A DNA stretch of 64,000 bases from assembly GCA_022059125.1 (NCBI GenBank), contig JAEUWY010000004.1, positions 1,550,001-1,614,000 on the forward strand. Direction: 5' to 3'. Positions 1-11,520 of the stretch are shown one piece after another. The notes below the pieces were generated by a model. It was not told where the DNA came from. It made no database searches and saw nothing but the letters and a program-made list of their open reading frames with translations. Origin of the DNA: Corynespora cassiicola (Eukaryota > Ascomycota > Dothideomycetes > Pleosporales > Corynesporascaceae). The position numbers and the translations under genes are program-made. Positions within the stretch are counted from its first letter, which is position 1, and each line of letters starts with the position of its first letter.

Positions 1-1
1 C

Positions 2-814
2 GCTGAGCCAAGGTGGAGGATCGACTCGTTCAATGTATTTGTCTGGCGTGGAAACTTTTTCATAGGAGGCCCCCATTCTTCCAGAACCGCAAACGACATC
101 CGGGTTGGGTCTATCGAGGGTTTTATCGCCGGCTATTTCATACCAGACAAGAAGCTCAAATTGAAGAACGAAATTGGTGATATCGCAGTCTTCCTTGTTC
201 CTCCACGCTCTGATCATTCTTTCGATCTCAAAAATATTTCAGTATCTACAACTTCTGGCAACATCCGCTTCGGTCCTCCATTTCTAGACGACCCCATTGT
301 GGATCCATGGCCAGCACAAGCCTACACACATCGTACAGATATTGAAACAATCTCGGGCGATATCTGGGCATGGTCATATCATGGTTCCCATACAAACATT
401 TCTACCGTCAGTGGCGATGTCATGTCCTACATCAAATCATACATGGCTTCCAGCTCGAATGCCACCAATTAAATCCATACGTACTCTCAATATGGAACTT
501 TCGGGTTTACAATTCTGAATCCACCTGAAGACTTGGTGTGTGAAGGAAGAAGTCCATTTCGCGACACTATTAGCAAACATGAAGTCGAAAAAGCAGGATT
601 GTGGTCGAGCTATTCTTCTGCTTGGTGGGGAGAGATGGAAGGAAAAACTGATTGTAGTAAATTGAAATTCAGCGGAAATCACCTAGAGAGTGTGGAAGAA
701 GAAGAAGGTCATGTAGTGGCGAAAAGAGGAAAAAATGGAAACTCTCGGATGCAGGCTCATGTTGGAAATGGCGACTTGAACATATGGCTTGGTGACGGCC
801 CTGAGCTATTTTGA
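2..814 (+). pseudogene. DUF4097-like (adhesin-type beta-repeat) protein, 5'-truncated by window edge, in-frame stop
   Basis: One reading frame runs from base 2 to the TGA at 812-814, broken only by a TAA at 470-472. Both sides read as one protein: short beta-type repeats with alternating Ser/Gly motifs such as VSGDV, TISGDIW and VGNGDLNIWLG, the style of the DUF4097/adhesin-like beta-helix proteins common in fungi. The 5' end lies outside the window. I found no GT..AG pair that would remove the stop without losing conserved-looking sequence. A single CAA-to-TAA change would create it. The protein's function is unknown. It could also be a live gene with a sequencing error or an unusual intron. 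Confidence 0.5.
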
Positions 815-1321
815 TTGAAAAAACCATGTATTTCTCTCCCCCAATTGACCATGTTCGTGATGAATTAACCAAATTATTCTAGTTATTACCAGTTAGCCTT
901 TTCTATACTCTTCTTTATTACATAGTGCTTTTTTGTTACTAGGCACTAAAAAATTACAAAATTTAAAGGCTCTAGTTAATAATAGTTTTAGTTCTATAGC
1001 TTTTTTTTATTAAAACTATATGCCATATATACAAATTATATTACTAATTTACATAAAAAAACAGAAGGAAAATGAAGCTAATAGAAAGTTGTTCAGAATT
1101 TAGGAAATGTCAAGAATTTTCACGGTACTTTTGACTAAATAAGTGATGTACATGTAGGGCTTTTGACAATAAAGGAAGAGGCAATGGTTGAAAGTAAAGA
1201 AAAGACAAAGTAATGGTGGTTCCCTCTAGAACTGGTTGACCGTTGCGTACCTATGAGCAAACGGGCACTGCAACTGAGCAGTTACAGCCCGTTGGACAAT
1301 TATCTGGATCCCATGGCTGTT
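815..1321. other. AT-rich intergenic stretch
   Basis: No coding signal. The part from about 870 to 1140 is very rich in T-A steps and A/T runs, unlike the GC-balanced gene areas nearby. It lies between two decayed genes, so it may be the eroded remains of a repeat, but no repeat family is recognisable. Confidence 0.4.
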
Positions 1322-2047
1322 CTATATGCCCCCTTTGAAGTCTATTTTGAGCTTTTCGATGATGATTCCAGCCATGGCTTCATTCCCCGAAACAGTAGGG
1401 TGAAACGTTCGAGCTATGTATCCACCGTTTTGAGTACCAATCCCCATAATTTCCTTTTTGCTCGCTCTCCACATGATAATATGACTGAAGTCGTTAGGGT
1501 CCACGTACTTCTGTGATATTATATCCGCCACCTACACCAAATCGCCCACGGGGTATTCCAGCACTTCCTCTATTTCATCCCAAGGTGGTATTTCTGGATT
1601 TTCTGCAAGCATATCGTAAAACTCGACAGAATCTCCTTTCCTTATTCCCCACCATCTGAGGACTTGGTTCCAGAGCCATACTTTATCACCTTTTCGGTTG
1701 ATGTTATCTCCATGTGTAGAACCAATTTCGCAGAAACGGTGGCTGTTGAACGCTGGGTTTTTAGCGTCGCTGAATACTTCGACGGCCTCTCGTATGTTGT
1801 GGTTCATTTTGTCGATCTGTTGATTGACGCTTTTATTAGTCTCTATTAGCTAAAAAGACCCCATAACAGGAAGATACCCGGAATCCCATAAGGGTATACG
1901 TACAAGTTGGCTAAATTCATCGCGTATGGGCCGGTCCCACTTGGAATTATCACGCAGTACCAATTGAATGCGTAAAGTTCATTTAGGTTCTTCCGGTTCT
2001 GTTACTATGAGCTCCCTCATGAGTACAAGGAAAATCTCATTTTGTAT
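1322..2047 (-). pseudogene. SGNH/GDSL-type hydrolase remnant with three in-frame stops
   Basis: On the minus strand a single frame stays open from about 2047 to the terminal stop at 1322, apart from TGA at 1979-1981, TAG at 1850-1852 and TAG at 1532-1534. The joined segments read as the C-terminal part of a fungal SGNH hydrolase: SHRFCE and WLWNQ blocks, then RTFHPTVSGNEAMA, where the FHP histidine matches the usual catalytic His of the family. The N-terminal block with the nucleophile serine (GDS) is missing. The two TAG codons sit where Gln (CAG) would fit, and the TGA where Arg would fit. Truncation plus three stops make a functional product very unlikely. Confidence 0.65.
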
Positions 2048-2158
2048 ATAGTATCAAAGCATAAATATCGTACACACCCCATCCGAATAGTCTCAGTCTT
2101 AATGTCTTCAAACTCTCCCAGAAGAGAAGGAAAATACAAACAGATACCTCATAGCCGT

Positions 2159-2769
2159 CTAACCCTCAATCCCCAAATGGTCCACCCTCTTTGCCTCCAC
2201 CTTCTTCACACTCTGGCCCTGGGCCTGCCCGATCTCCCTCCCCTTTGTCTTACGCGCCATCTCATTCGCCTCGCCCTGCGCATATGCAGTACCATTCCCA
2301 TGGGCCGCGGCGTTAGCCACACCTATGTACACATCAGAAACCATCTTCTTACAAGGAATACGTGAAAGAAACGGCGGGAAGTAAAGTCTAAAGGGATAGA
2401 GGAGAGAAAATAAAGGAAGTTTGAGAACGCACCTTGCTCGTACCGATCCTCCACCTCATGACTCGACCCATCCTTATTCCTGTGCGTCGTTTTCTTGCTC
2501 TTAGAGCTAAACGCTCCGCTCAGGGCGCCGAAGATGTTGAGGTTGAGGCCAGCCTTTGGCGTTACATTAGCTCCGTGCTCTGATTCAAGTACGCACTAAG
2601 ACACATATCCGCCGCACATGAACTAAATTAGAAAAAGGAAGATACATACAGAAGCACTGGCATTTGCATGATGCTCCTGAGTTTCCACATCGCGCACGTA
2701 TTGCTGTTGCTCTTGTTGCTGAGCGAGAGCCTGCTGCTGTGCTTCCTTCTTGGTGAGGGCGCGGGACAT
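2159..2769 (-). CDS. Small hypothetical protein, 148 aa, three exons
   Basis: Exons by phase matching: 2769-2650, 2595-2433 and 2322-2159, with introns 2596-2649 (GTATGT..TTAG) and 2323-2432 (GTGCGT..ATAG). The sum is 447 bp, giving 148 aa plus stop. The N-terminus is Lys/Gln rich (a run of QQQ and QQQEQQQ near residues 11-23), followed by a hydrophobic patch (LNLNIFGALSGAF), a basic stretch and a polar, Ala/Gly/Gln-rich C-terminus. There is no signal peptide, clear membrane helix or known motif. I do not recognise the family. The agreement of frame and splice phase across three exons argues that it is a real gene. Confidence 0.65.
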
Positions 2770-3095
2770 GTTTGCGATTTATAAAACCTCAGGCGATTGT
2801 AATTTTTAAAATTTCTCAATAATTCAATGGTTTGATCAATGAATTCGTGTATAGCTAGTGTCTACCGGTCCGCGGCGAGGAGGGATGTCGGGGTACGTAT
2901 ATTGCTGAGGTCAGGGTATGACATCATATGGCGGGCGAAAGCAAGTGAGCCTGTTTCGACCCTGGATGGCGATCGGACCCTGGCTGGGTTCGAGGGGAAT
3001 TGCGGGTGCGATTCACATGTTGGAGCTTCATCACGGTGCTTAGTCAAAGATAAATTCTGTCAAAATGTTTCTTTGACTAGTAGTATTGTGGTATG

Positions 3096-4470
3096 CTAAT
3101 TTAGTATTTCTTTAAAGTTGTCCAAGAAGCCGAGATCGTAGACATTCTCTACGGCGTTCAGACTCCATACTCGCTCAAAAGTTCCCACGTCTTTTGCGAC
3201 GGAGCGTAGGCGGCTGGGCAATGAATGCGGAGGCTGACCGTTAAGCGTGCGCACTAAGATGTGTCGGCTTTCGAGTGGCCAGGTCGTGGGTGGCTCCTCG
3301 TCTTCTTGGGGTGTTTCTGGGGGGGTGGGGATTGGCGACGAGGATGCTGAGGACGAAGACGATTCTCGGAGCGTGCGAGCAACAGTTGAAACAGGATGAT
3401 AGTCTCGCATTGTCTCTTCGCGTCGATGGCCGAGAAAGACGACACCTTCCGCCATGTCGTCTTTCCAGTCCGACCATTTTGAGCTCTCATTCGTCGTCAT
3501 ACCCGCCCAGATGAGGTAGATGTGGTACGCAAGAAGACCCAGGGGAAGAGGCCAAGTAAGAGATGCCAACAGTCCAACCCCAGAAGCACTCAAACCCCCT
3601 ATTTCGAGATAGATGCCTACGTAGATGAGGAAGTAATGGAGCTTCATGTCAAAGTAGCTCGACCAGGCAGCAGGATCAGAGCCACGGTTTATTTGGTACC
3701 TATACCAGGGCTCATACTTCTTGTAGTGCTCATTCACCCCAGGTGTAAGGACTGTGTAAGCCAAGTAGGCACCGTATGCAAGCAGGATGGTGGTGGACAG
3801 GAGTAATGCCAGAAACCACTTGTAGTTCCCACGGCCTAGACAGTTATTCACCCACACGCAATGGTGGTCCATCCTGGATACACATGTCTTGCAAATGCTG
3901 CAATGTTTGCTCCTGGCTGGCTTCAGGAATTTGCATGTCGAGCAAGTATTCCCCGGGTAGTATAGAATTCTATCATAAGGATAATGCCGCATTTGAGCAG
4001 CGTGATTCAACTGGGTAACGTACGTCTCGTTGTTCTTCCTTGCGCTTAGATAGGTGAAAAGGTACGGCTGCGGTAGTAGAAGTGGTATCAATAGTTTGTG
4101 GTGCAGAGGCAGGTATTTCCATATCTCTGGGACGAAGAGCCCGGCGCTAGCGGTCACGAGCCCTAGGAAGAAGATGACGACGACGGGGTGTTTGTCGTAC
4201 ATGAGCTTGCGCCCCAGGCGGGCACTGCCGTTGGTGATGCGACCATTGGTGAGCTTGAGATCGATGGTGCGGAGTGTGGACGGGATATGGATGACAAGCA
4301 AGCGATGCACGAAGCCGATCGGTGTGTTTCTAACAAGCTCAGCGAGGGCCGAAGAGTAAGAAAGTACGCAGCATTGCTTACCTGAATGCCGGCAGGCGCC
4401 CGAAGAAAGCTACGAAAGTGACGAGCGACACTGTCACCACGAAAATGGCGATATTGCGGGCGAGCGACAT
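3096..4470 (-). CDS. SWF1: Palmitoyltransferase SWF1 (DHHC family), 440 aa
   Basis: Exon 1 is 4470-4382 (ATG to GTAAGC), intron 4330-4381, exon 2 4329-3096. The joined N-terminus reads FFGRLPAFRNTPIGFVHR, a block I associate with fungal Swf1. A first membrane helix (about residues 5-25) is followed by further helices, the cysteine-rich CSTCKFLKPARSKHCSIC segment, and the catalytic DHHC in RMDHHCVWVNNCLGRGNY. Two more helices follow. The C-terminus is Ser/Pro/Glu rich. Swf1 transfers palmitate to cysteines next to membrane spans, for example on SNAREs, in the ER/Golgi. The gene diverges from RAP1 across 230 bp, a likely shared promoter. Confidence 0.9.
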
Positions 4471-4700
4471 GGTAAGAGTGAGATTGCCTCGGGCATGCAC
4501 ATATCGGGGAAAAAGCGTAATCTCAACGTGGCATGGTCAGAGTGGGCGGGTGTTGTAGATGTTCTATGTTGGCGGTGACAGTCATCATCAGGCCGCAGAG
4601 CCTCGGCAGTTGCCAAGAACCCCCGCGTGAGTGCGCATTGGAGCGCGTCGCCTCCGGTCCCACTTCATGCGCTTCCAAACCACCACCACCACAGCGCATC

Positions 4701-7246
4701 ATGGCACCCCCGATAGTCTACGACGCAGCAGCTGAGGGTGCATCACTGAAGGGGCAATTGTTCGCGGGCAAGACTTTCTTTGTCATACAGCGATGCCCGT
4801 TTCGCGATCACATCCTCGGGCTCATCCAAAGCAATGGCGGCACCGTTGTGAAGCTCGAAAAGCAGGCCACCTATTTGATCGCCGATCACACGAGGCGGCG
4901 ATTTAGTCCTCCAGGATCCACCTCGTTCAAATTCGTCGAGGACTCGGTCGAGCAAGGCGCGCTTTTGGATTCAGCCAATTATCCTGCAGGACCTGCGCAG
5001 GACACGCCGCGCGAAGCTGGATCCATGAGCCGCCCTCCCAGGGGCGGAAGGGCAAAATACACTTTCGAAGAAGATCAACTCGTGTATAATTGGGTGCGTG
5101 ACCACGAAGCAACCGGAGGTAGAAGCAGCGGCAACAAGTTGTACCAAGAGCTAGAAAAAAAGGTATGTTCCATGCGCGCAGTCGTATTATTCCGTGCTCA
5201 CTTCTGCAGTATCCGCAGCATACATGGCAATCGTGGCGCGACCGATATTTGAAACATCTTGTAGACAGGCCCCCTTCAACCTTCAACCTTCCCGAAGATG
5301 CGCCCTCGCCCCCACAACGTTCAATCCGGCCTTTGGGGAGCTCGACTTCCAGGCCTCAGGAGACATCTTCTGCACAGTCAAGGAATTCTAGTGATGCCGG
5401 CAAGCTCTCGGGCAAAGGGAAAATGAAAACCAAATCCCCCGAGAGGCCCGAGCGATTCACCGTAGACGATTTCGATTCTCTATTTTCCACTGAGGTCTGG
5501 GAGGATCTGTATGTGACTGCCGAGCACATCACCTCGGTGTCCACTGAAGAATATATTGAAGGATGGGAGGATTTGGCTAAGAGCAAAATGAAGCAGGGGT
5601 ACACACAGACAGCGGAACAATGGAGACAGTATTTCGAGAGGGTGGTGCGGCCTCAATGGAAAAGAGACCCGGCTTCCAAGAAAGAAGAAATCCAAAGGCG
5701 GGTCTATGAGAGGTGCGATTCAAGTCAGAAAGCACGTGAGGAAGCAAGACTGCACGAAGCCGAAGAGACTGAAGAGTCTGGATCAGAAACTGAAGATGAA
5801 GAAGCTACTATGTATGAGGAGATGCCAGGAGCGGATGAAGCTTGTGTGGCGCAATCCGAACGGAAATCACTTCCAGCCAATTCCAAGGAAGAACACAAAC
5901 AAAAACAGGCTTCTGGATCAAGGCAGTCTGCAAAGGCTACAGAAGGAAGCGAGAAAGAGACACAAAAACCCCACCCGAAGCCAGGCAGGGAAGAGAACTT
6001 AGCCCAAGCCAAGAATCCACAGGAACCCGCACATGCAATAATCGAGCCATCGTCTTCGACCGCACGCCATCAAACTCCAACATATATTTCTGAGTTAAAG
6101 GAGGTGGCGTTGAAACGATATCGCGACGGAGATGTTGCAGACGAGGAAAATCGAGAATCTGCTGTGTCGACGCCACGGAACAAGAAGCAGAAACTGGCTA
6201 GGCCATCCCCCAAACCAGAGCGATCTTTGGCGTGGGAAGAAGCTCAGGGAACACAAGAGGTACCTCTAGTGCTTTCATCTGGTGTGAGTTCATCATATGA
6301 CTCGCCGGATGAACAGGACGCCGTCGGGCCGCCACAGCGAGTCAATGAAGAAATAGAGGAGACAGAAGATGAGGACAAAGATGCGAACAAGGCCGACGAT
6401 GCAGTCACCTCAAATCTACCAAAGCTACCTCCAGCAACAGAAGACCATGCGGAATCTGACGGCTTAGAGTTTATGGAACTGCCAAAGCTGCCCTCACTGC
6501 AAGACGTCGAAGAGTCTGACGGTTCGGTCATTGGGGAAATGCCGAAATTGCCACCAGCGCCAGAGAATGATGAAGCGGATGGGAATGCATCCAATGCTTC
6601 CACTCCTCGCGCTTCCCGCCAGAGTAATGGGTTTGATACCCAGGCCATTCTCTCCTCCCCAACCCAAGGCTTCAGCCTGGGCAAGCTGCCTCGCCTAGAT
6701 GAGTTCACGCAAGTGGAGAAGACTTCTCAAAACTCAAGCCCAGGCTTCGAGATTCTCTCTCCAGCTGGCCATCCTGCCTCCGAAGCCTCAACCACGCACT
6801 CTCTCAAGGAATTCCGCCGCTCCCTCGACGACTGCCATGAAGAAGAGCCGTTGTATCCTGCTCTCCCACGGCCCAAATCCCCGACAACCGCCTCGGAAAC
6901 TTCCAGGTCGGAGGCCGGAGATCCAGATCCTCCACTCCAAGCAGGCGAGACAAAGGATTTCATCGAAGGGCGGAAAGCAGACGGGTTCAATCATGCCCAG
7001 ATCATTGCTGCGTTGCGCTGCACTTGTGCGCGACCTTCGCTAGCGTGCGAGGTTCTAGACGCGTGGAGTGAAGGGAAGCCGTTGCCGGACAAGCGCGGGA
7101 TTTGGAGCAAGGAGGAGGATGAGGCTGCACATTCCTGGGATGGTGTGGCGATAGGCCAATTGCAGAAGAAGCATACAATGGATGAGTGGGGTGGTGTTTG
7201 GGAAAGGATGGGCTTTTTGGAGAAGGCTCGGAACAGGGGGTCTTAG
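4701..7246 (+). CDS. RAP1: Telomere-binding protein Rap1 (BRCT, Myb, RCT), 832 aa
   Basis: Exon 1 is 4701-5162, a 47 bp intron (GTATGT..CTGCAG), exon 2 5210-7246. The start at 4701 is the first ATG of the coherent protein. A BRCT domain occupies about residues 15-95. The first Myb domain (about 112-175) spans the intron: YTFEEDQLVYNWV before it and YPQHTWQSWRDRYLKHL after it. A second Myb-like segment lies near 236-307. A long acidic, disordered middle contains three related blocks (LPKLPPATED, MELPKLPSLQD, MPKLPPAPEN). The end (about 730-832) fits the Rap1 C-terminal protein-interaction domain. Role: a shelterin subunit acting in telomere protection and silencing. In Pezizomycotina recruitment to telomeres is probably indirect. 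Confidence 0.88.
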
Positions 7247-10146
7247 AGCAGTGGTAAAGAAAGCGGGAAGGTCAGTGGATAGGCATTGGGCGAGTGAGAA
7301 TGGAGTCATGCTAGGGATTCAAGGCAGCTTGGGGTTTGGTCTTTGGGCCACTCACTTTTCTTGAAAGTTGCTCTTGACACTGGGCGTTTTTCTTTGAGTC
7401 AATACCCATGGGGCTAGGGATTTTCTTGAGTCAACAACCAATTTGCATCGTCTTGGTGCGAGTTTCATTCTGCTGTGCCCTTATTCAATATACCTTTTTG
7501 CCTGGTTGCATATTTCCCTACATGATGCGGCACGGAGTCATCTAGCCCGGATGTGCATCGAATGAGCGGCGTACGACATCCCGCCGAGCATAGAGTTTAC
7601 TCGATAGAAATACGTACAGGATGACAAGCACAAGTGCCGAAAGATCACTTTCCTCATCCGGAAGGGTAACATTGGACACATCACCAATCGAGTAAAGAAT
7701 ACAAGTGGAGACGCAGTCCAAAGTAGGAACGAGTACAATAATCCCCCTACTCCCGCCCGCTAAGACGGACCTGTCATGACAGGCGCATCGTATGAGAAAT
7801 AAGAAGCCCCGACTGGCAACACGGTGACCCAGAAAAGTATACAGTCGCAAATTCTACGTGGCCTACCAACACTATGGATGGGCGGCGTATACACATCCAA
7901 GAGCGTACTAGCCCCGGTCCCGCCGACTGCAGACGAGCATGCTCGCTCCCCAGGCCATGGTATGTTCGGCTTCGCATTCGGCAGCGGCGTTCTGGCACGC
8001 TGGTGAAAGGCTGGTGCGCGCGCGAAAGGGAGCCGTGGCGAGCATACACACATACATGCATGCATGTGAAGCCACGCGCGCGCATGATGCCAACCCCCAA
8101 CTCCATTGCCTCCCGAGGTCCCTAACCTACCAGCCTACCAGCCTGCCTACCTCTTCCGCGGCCACCCATCCATCCTCGTCTCGATATTAGCTCCCAGGAA
8201 TTCCCGACATTGCGGTTCGCTCTCACGCCCCATGGCCGAATGCAGTATGCAATTCCACACGCATACGCGACGCAGCGCATGGCAATAGGCGCGCTTGGAC
8301 GAGCCACCCACCCGGCCTCTCAGCCTGCCTGTCGGCCTGCCAGGCAGCAACAGCGCGCGCGAAAGAGATGCACGTATGCGGCGCAGCGCGGTGATGAGAA
8401 CGCCCAGCCAGGACCTCGTTCCAGCATCTCGGGGCCGCGACGAAGCAAAACAGCTCGGACCCGAACATGTGAGAAAGGGAGGGACGGGACCCGGGATCGA
8501 CCGTCGACTATGACTACGACTCCGGGCCATGGGCGGGTTCATCGGGTAGTTGGTGGTGGGTGGGTGGGTAGGTTACATGCAAACGTTGCGTACATGTCGT
8601 GCGACGTGCAGTTTTTTTTTTTTTCCCTTTCCCTTCTTTACGTGGATTCTCAGCATATCTTACACCGCATCGTCGACGAAAGCAAGAGAGCAAGCAGAGA
8701 ATAGGTGGGGATCAGACGAGCGTGCGGACGGGTCCACCGGCTTTTACCGCGCGATGTCGATGGAAGGGGATGTATCGCCGACGCGGGCGAACGGTACGCA
8801 GAGTCGCGGAACCAGCCAGTCGGTACTCAGGAATGGAATGGAAGACAGCAGCGAGAGACAGGTGTAGATTTGGTGGTGTGCGGATTGAGGCACAGTCATG
8901 GTTAGTGGACTGGTGTCAGAAAGCCAGGGGGCCATGTCGTCGAGGGGGAGCTCGTCACGGCGGGACGAGATTGCGGGTAGATTGGCAGCAAGTCTGTGTC
9001 TGTGTCTTCTTTTCCCCAGCGGCGCGGCGGGAGTGAGGCATCGTCGCATGCATGGTTCCGCACAGCCTGCTGCCAGGAGGATCCAGGATCGAGGATCGAA
9101 GGCGCGTCTGTCTCCATATGCGAATGGGATGATGATGATGGGGAGGCTCTCCGTGTTCCTTCCGATGGTGCCCGCATTGCTTCAATCCGTCAAAGGCGCC
9201 CGGGCGTGCAGCATCTGGCATGCACAGAAAACCGGAAACACTCGCGGGCCCGCAAATCTCGACAGAGAAAAGGGTTGAGAATGAAAAGGGACAGCACTTG
9301 AAGGGAAAGACAGGCGAATGCGACCCGTTTTTAGAACCAGCGGGGGGGATACGCTTCCGATCGCTAAACGACGCAGGCCAGTCGTTGAAGGCCACCTAGG
9401 CTGCTTTTGTGCAATGCCAGGCCCGGGTGCTATGTGTGGGGTCCCGTGATTCGCGGGCAGCGTGGTAAGAGGAGGAGGTATGCTGCAGGGTGCCTGCTCG
9501 TCCACGGCCCGCACGCTCTCCTCCGACAGGCATCTCCCACATGGCTTGGTTCTGGCGCTCGTCTGCCGCCCCACAGCCCACAGGCGCGCGAGGCGGCATT
9601 GGGACCAGGCAAGAGCTGTGGACCGATGGAGTATGCAAAAAGGCGGAGATGAAGAGCTTTGGCTTCCATTGTTCGTCGGGCTGGCGTGGGACACGGCCGT
9701 GGCATTGGGCCTCATTCGCCCTTGTGTATGTGCTGCTGATGGGGAATGAGCGGTCGGTCCCTGGCTTTCCATGGCTTACCTACATGCTGTCTGACCCGGT
9801 GTGAACAGGCAACGCGGACGGTGAGCTCTCCTCGCTACATGGCGAAACGAGACGAGCAGGGCGTTGGCGCTTCTTCACTGGACAGCTCACACAACAGACG
9901 CTCTCAGACGTCGACGAGCCAGGCTGGGGATTGCAGGACAGGGGGGGTGGGTGGTGCTTCCGTGCGAGAGAGTCTTGCTGCAGTCTGCACACATGCACAT
10001 GGACACTACGGCAATTAATGCCCCGCCTTAAATACTGACCCTGTGCCCATGCTCTTGGAAGGATTTTTGGCCTTTCTGCTCTCAATCTCCTGCTTACCCT
10101 GCCCTGGATTCCTTGCCCAAGACTTACTACCGTGGGAACCCCCAAC
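7247..10146. other. 2.9 kb intergenic region, no supported gene
   Basis: Open frames of 60-196 codons occur on both strands and overlap one another, as expected in GC-rich DNA. None shows recognisable domains, splice-consistent extension or low-complexity-free protein sequence. The stretch 8590-8640 holds a long T/C tract and 9125-9140 a short GATGAT run. It probably contains the 3' end of RAP1 and the promoter and 5' UTR of the methyltransferase gene. Confidence 0.4.
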
Positions 10147-11520
10147 ATGTGTCCCGAGGAGGGCTCGACCGCCGTTGCGCCAGCTTCGCCCGAATTCGAC
10201 GTGCCGAACATTGACATCGAAGCTGAGTCCACGGTATGTTGTTGCTCACGGCCCGATTGCCAACCGTTAGGCTAGTCACGTAGCTGATGATGATGTGCAG
10301 GGTTCCGATGCCGATAGCGCCTATGGCGATGACTTGTGAGTTCGCGTGCCTTGTGCTGCCCGGGCAAAGAAGTAATGTGGTTTGGACCGCAGACAGAGTT
10401 ACACGACGTCGCTGAAGTCGACAGTGCTAAAGTCAGCCGTCCCCATGAGCATGTACAACGCAAACCTTCTAACAAACGAGACAGTTACCGCTACGAGAAT
10501 GGACGACGATACCATGGCTTTAAAGAAGAAAGCGCAAGATACTTTTTCCCAAACGACGACGTACGTTGTGCCCAACCGAACATGAGTCGCCCCAAGCCTA
10601 ACTCGGTTCCAAGTTAGAAAACGACAGATTGGACTTGTACCACCACATACAAACACTCCGCCTCGACGGCGAACTGCACCTCGCTCCCATCGGCCCTAAC
10701 CCTCAGCGCATCCTCGACATTGGCACCGGCACCGGAATATGGGCCATCGACATGGGCGACAAATACCCTTCCGCCGAGATCCTAGGCAACGACATCAGCC
10801 CCATCCAACCGAGCTTGGTGCCCCCCAATGTGAAGTTTGAGATTGACGACCTCGAAGACACGTGGGTGTACTCGCAAAAGTTCGACTTTATCCACAGCCG
10901 CTATCTCGCATGCTCGATTCGCGACTGGTCCAAGCTGATGCGGCAGTGCTTCCAGTTCGTGAAGCCAGGCGGCTGGGTCGAGTTTCAGGATTTTGATACC
11001 AGGTTCTATACCAGTACAAATGGGGAGTATGGGAAGGGCAGTGTGATTGCCGAGTGGGCGGATAAGATGGCGGATGGGCTCAAAAAATTCGGGGTAGAGC
11101 CAGATCCGGGGTATGTTCTCTACCCTCTTCTTCTCACTGGAGCCCTCCCACTTGCACGATTCCACCCTTAGTGTGGCAACTATTCCTATCCATACTAACA
11201 TTTTCTACTTTAGTCCTCAACTCGAGTCTTGGGTCCGCGAAGCCGGCTTCACAAATATCCACTCCAAAACTCTACCCTTCCCCGTCGGAACCTGGCCCAA
11301 GGACAAGACCCTCAAAGAAGTCGGCGCCTTCAACCTGATCCAGTATCTTGATAATATCGAGGGCATGACGATCAGAGTCTACACGCAGGCTTGGGGTTGG
11401 TCAGCCGAGGAAGTCAAGGTGCTGTGCGCGCAGCTCCGTACCGCGTTCAAGAATCCCAAGATGCGGTTCCAGCACAACTTTTACGTCGTTTATGCACAGA
11501 AGCCGTTGGATGCCGAGTAA
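10147..11520 (+). CDS. LaeA-like SAM-dependent methyltransferase, 346 aa, six exons
   Basis: Exons by phase: 10147-10233, 10301-10335, 10393-10431, 10485-10560, 10614-11110 and 11214-11520 (1041 bp). The joined N-terminus gives the typical YRYENGRRYHGF block before the methyltransferase fold, then RLDLYHH and the SAM-binding motif I ILDIGTGTGIWAID. Downstream are NDISPIQPSLVPPN, a VKPGGWVEFQDFD strand and a C-terminal VVYAQKP. This is the UMTA/LaeA-like group common in filamentous fungi; many members have no known substrate, and LaeA itself is a nuclear regulator of secondary metabolism. No biosynthetic cluster lies next to it, so a specific role cannot be assigned. The last-but-one intron uses CCAAG as acceptor, chosen because it alone keeps the frame. 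Confidence 0.85.

Noticed and set aside
1253..1516. Plus-strand 87-codon frame
   Set aside because: Antisense shadow of the SGNH hydrolase remnant, which has recognisable motifs.
8210..9772. Overlapping frames of 130-196 codons on both strands
   Set aside because: No recognisable protein, no splice support, mutual overlap typical of GC-rich noncoding DNA.
10561..10617. Acceptor GTTAG at 10617 for the fourth intron of the methyltransferase gene
   Set aside because: It puts the SAM-binding domain out of frame; the CCAAG acceptor at 10613 gives NDD|LENDRLDLYHH in frame.
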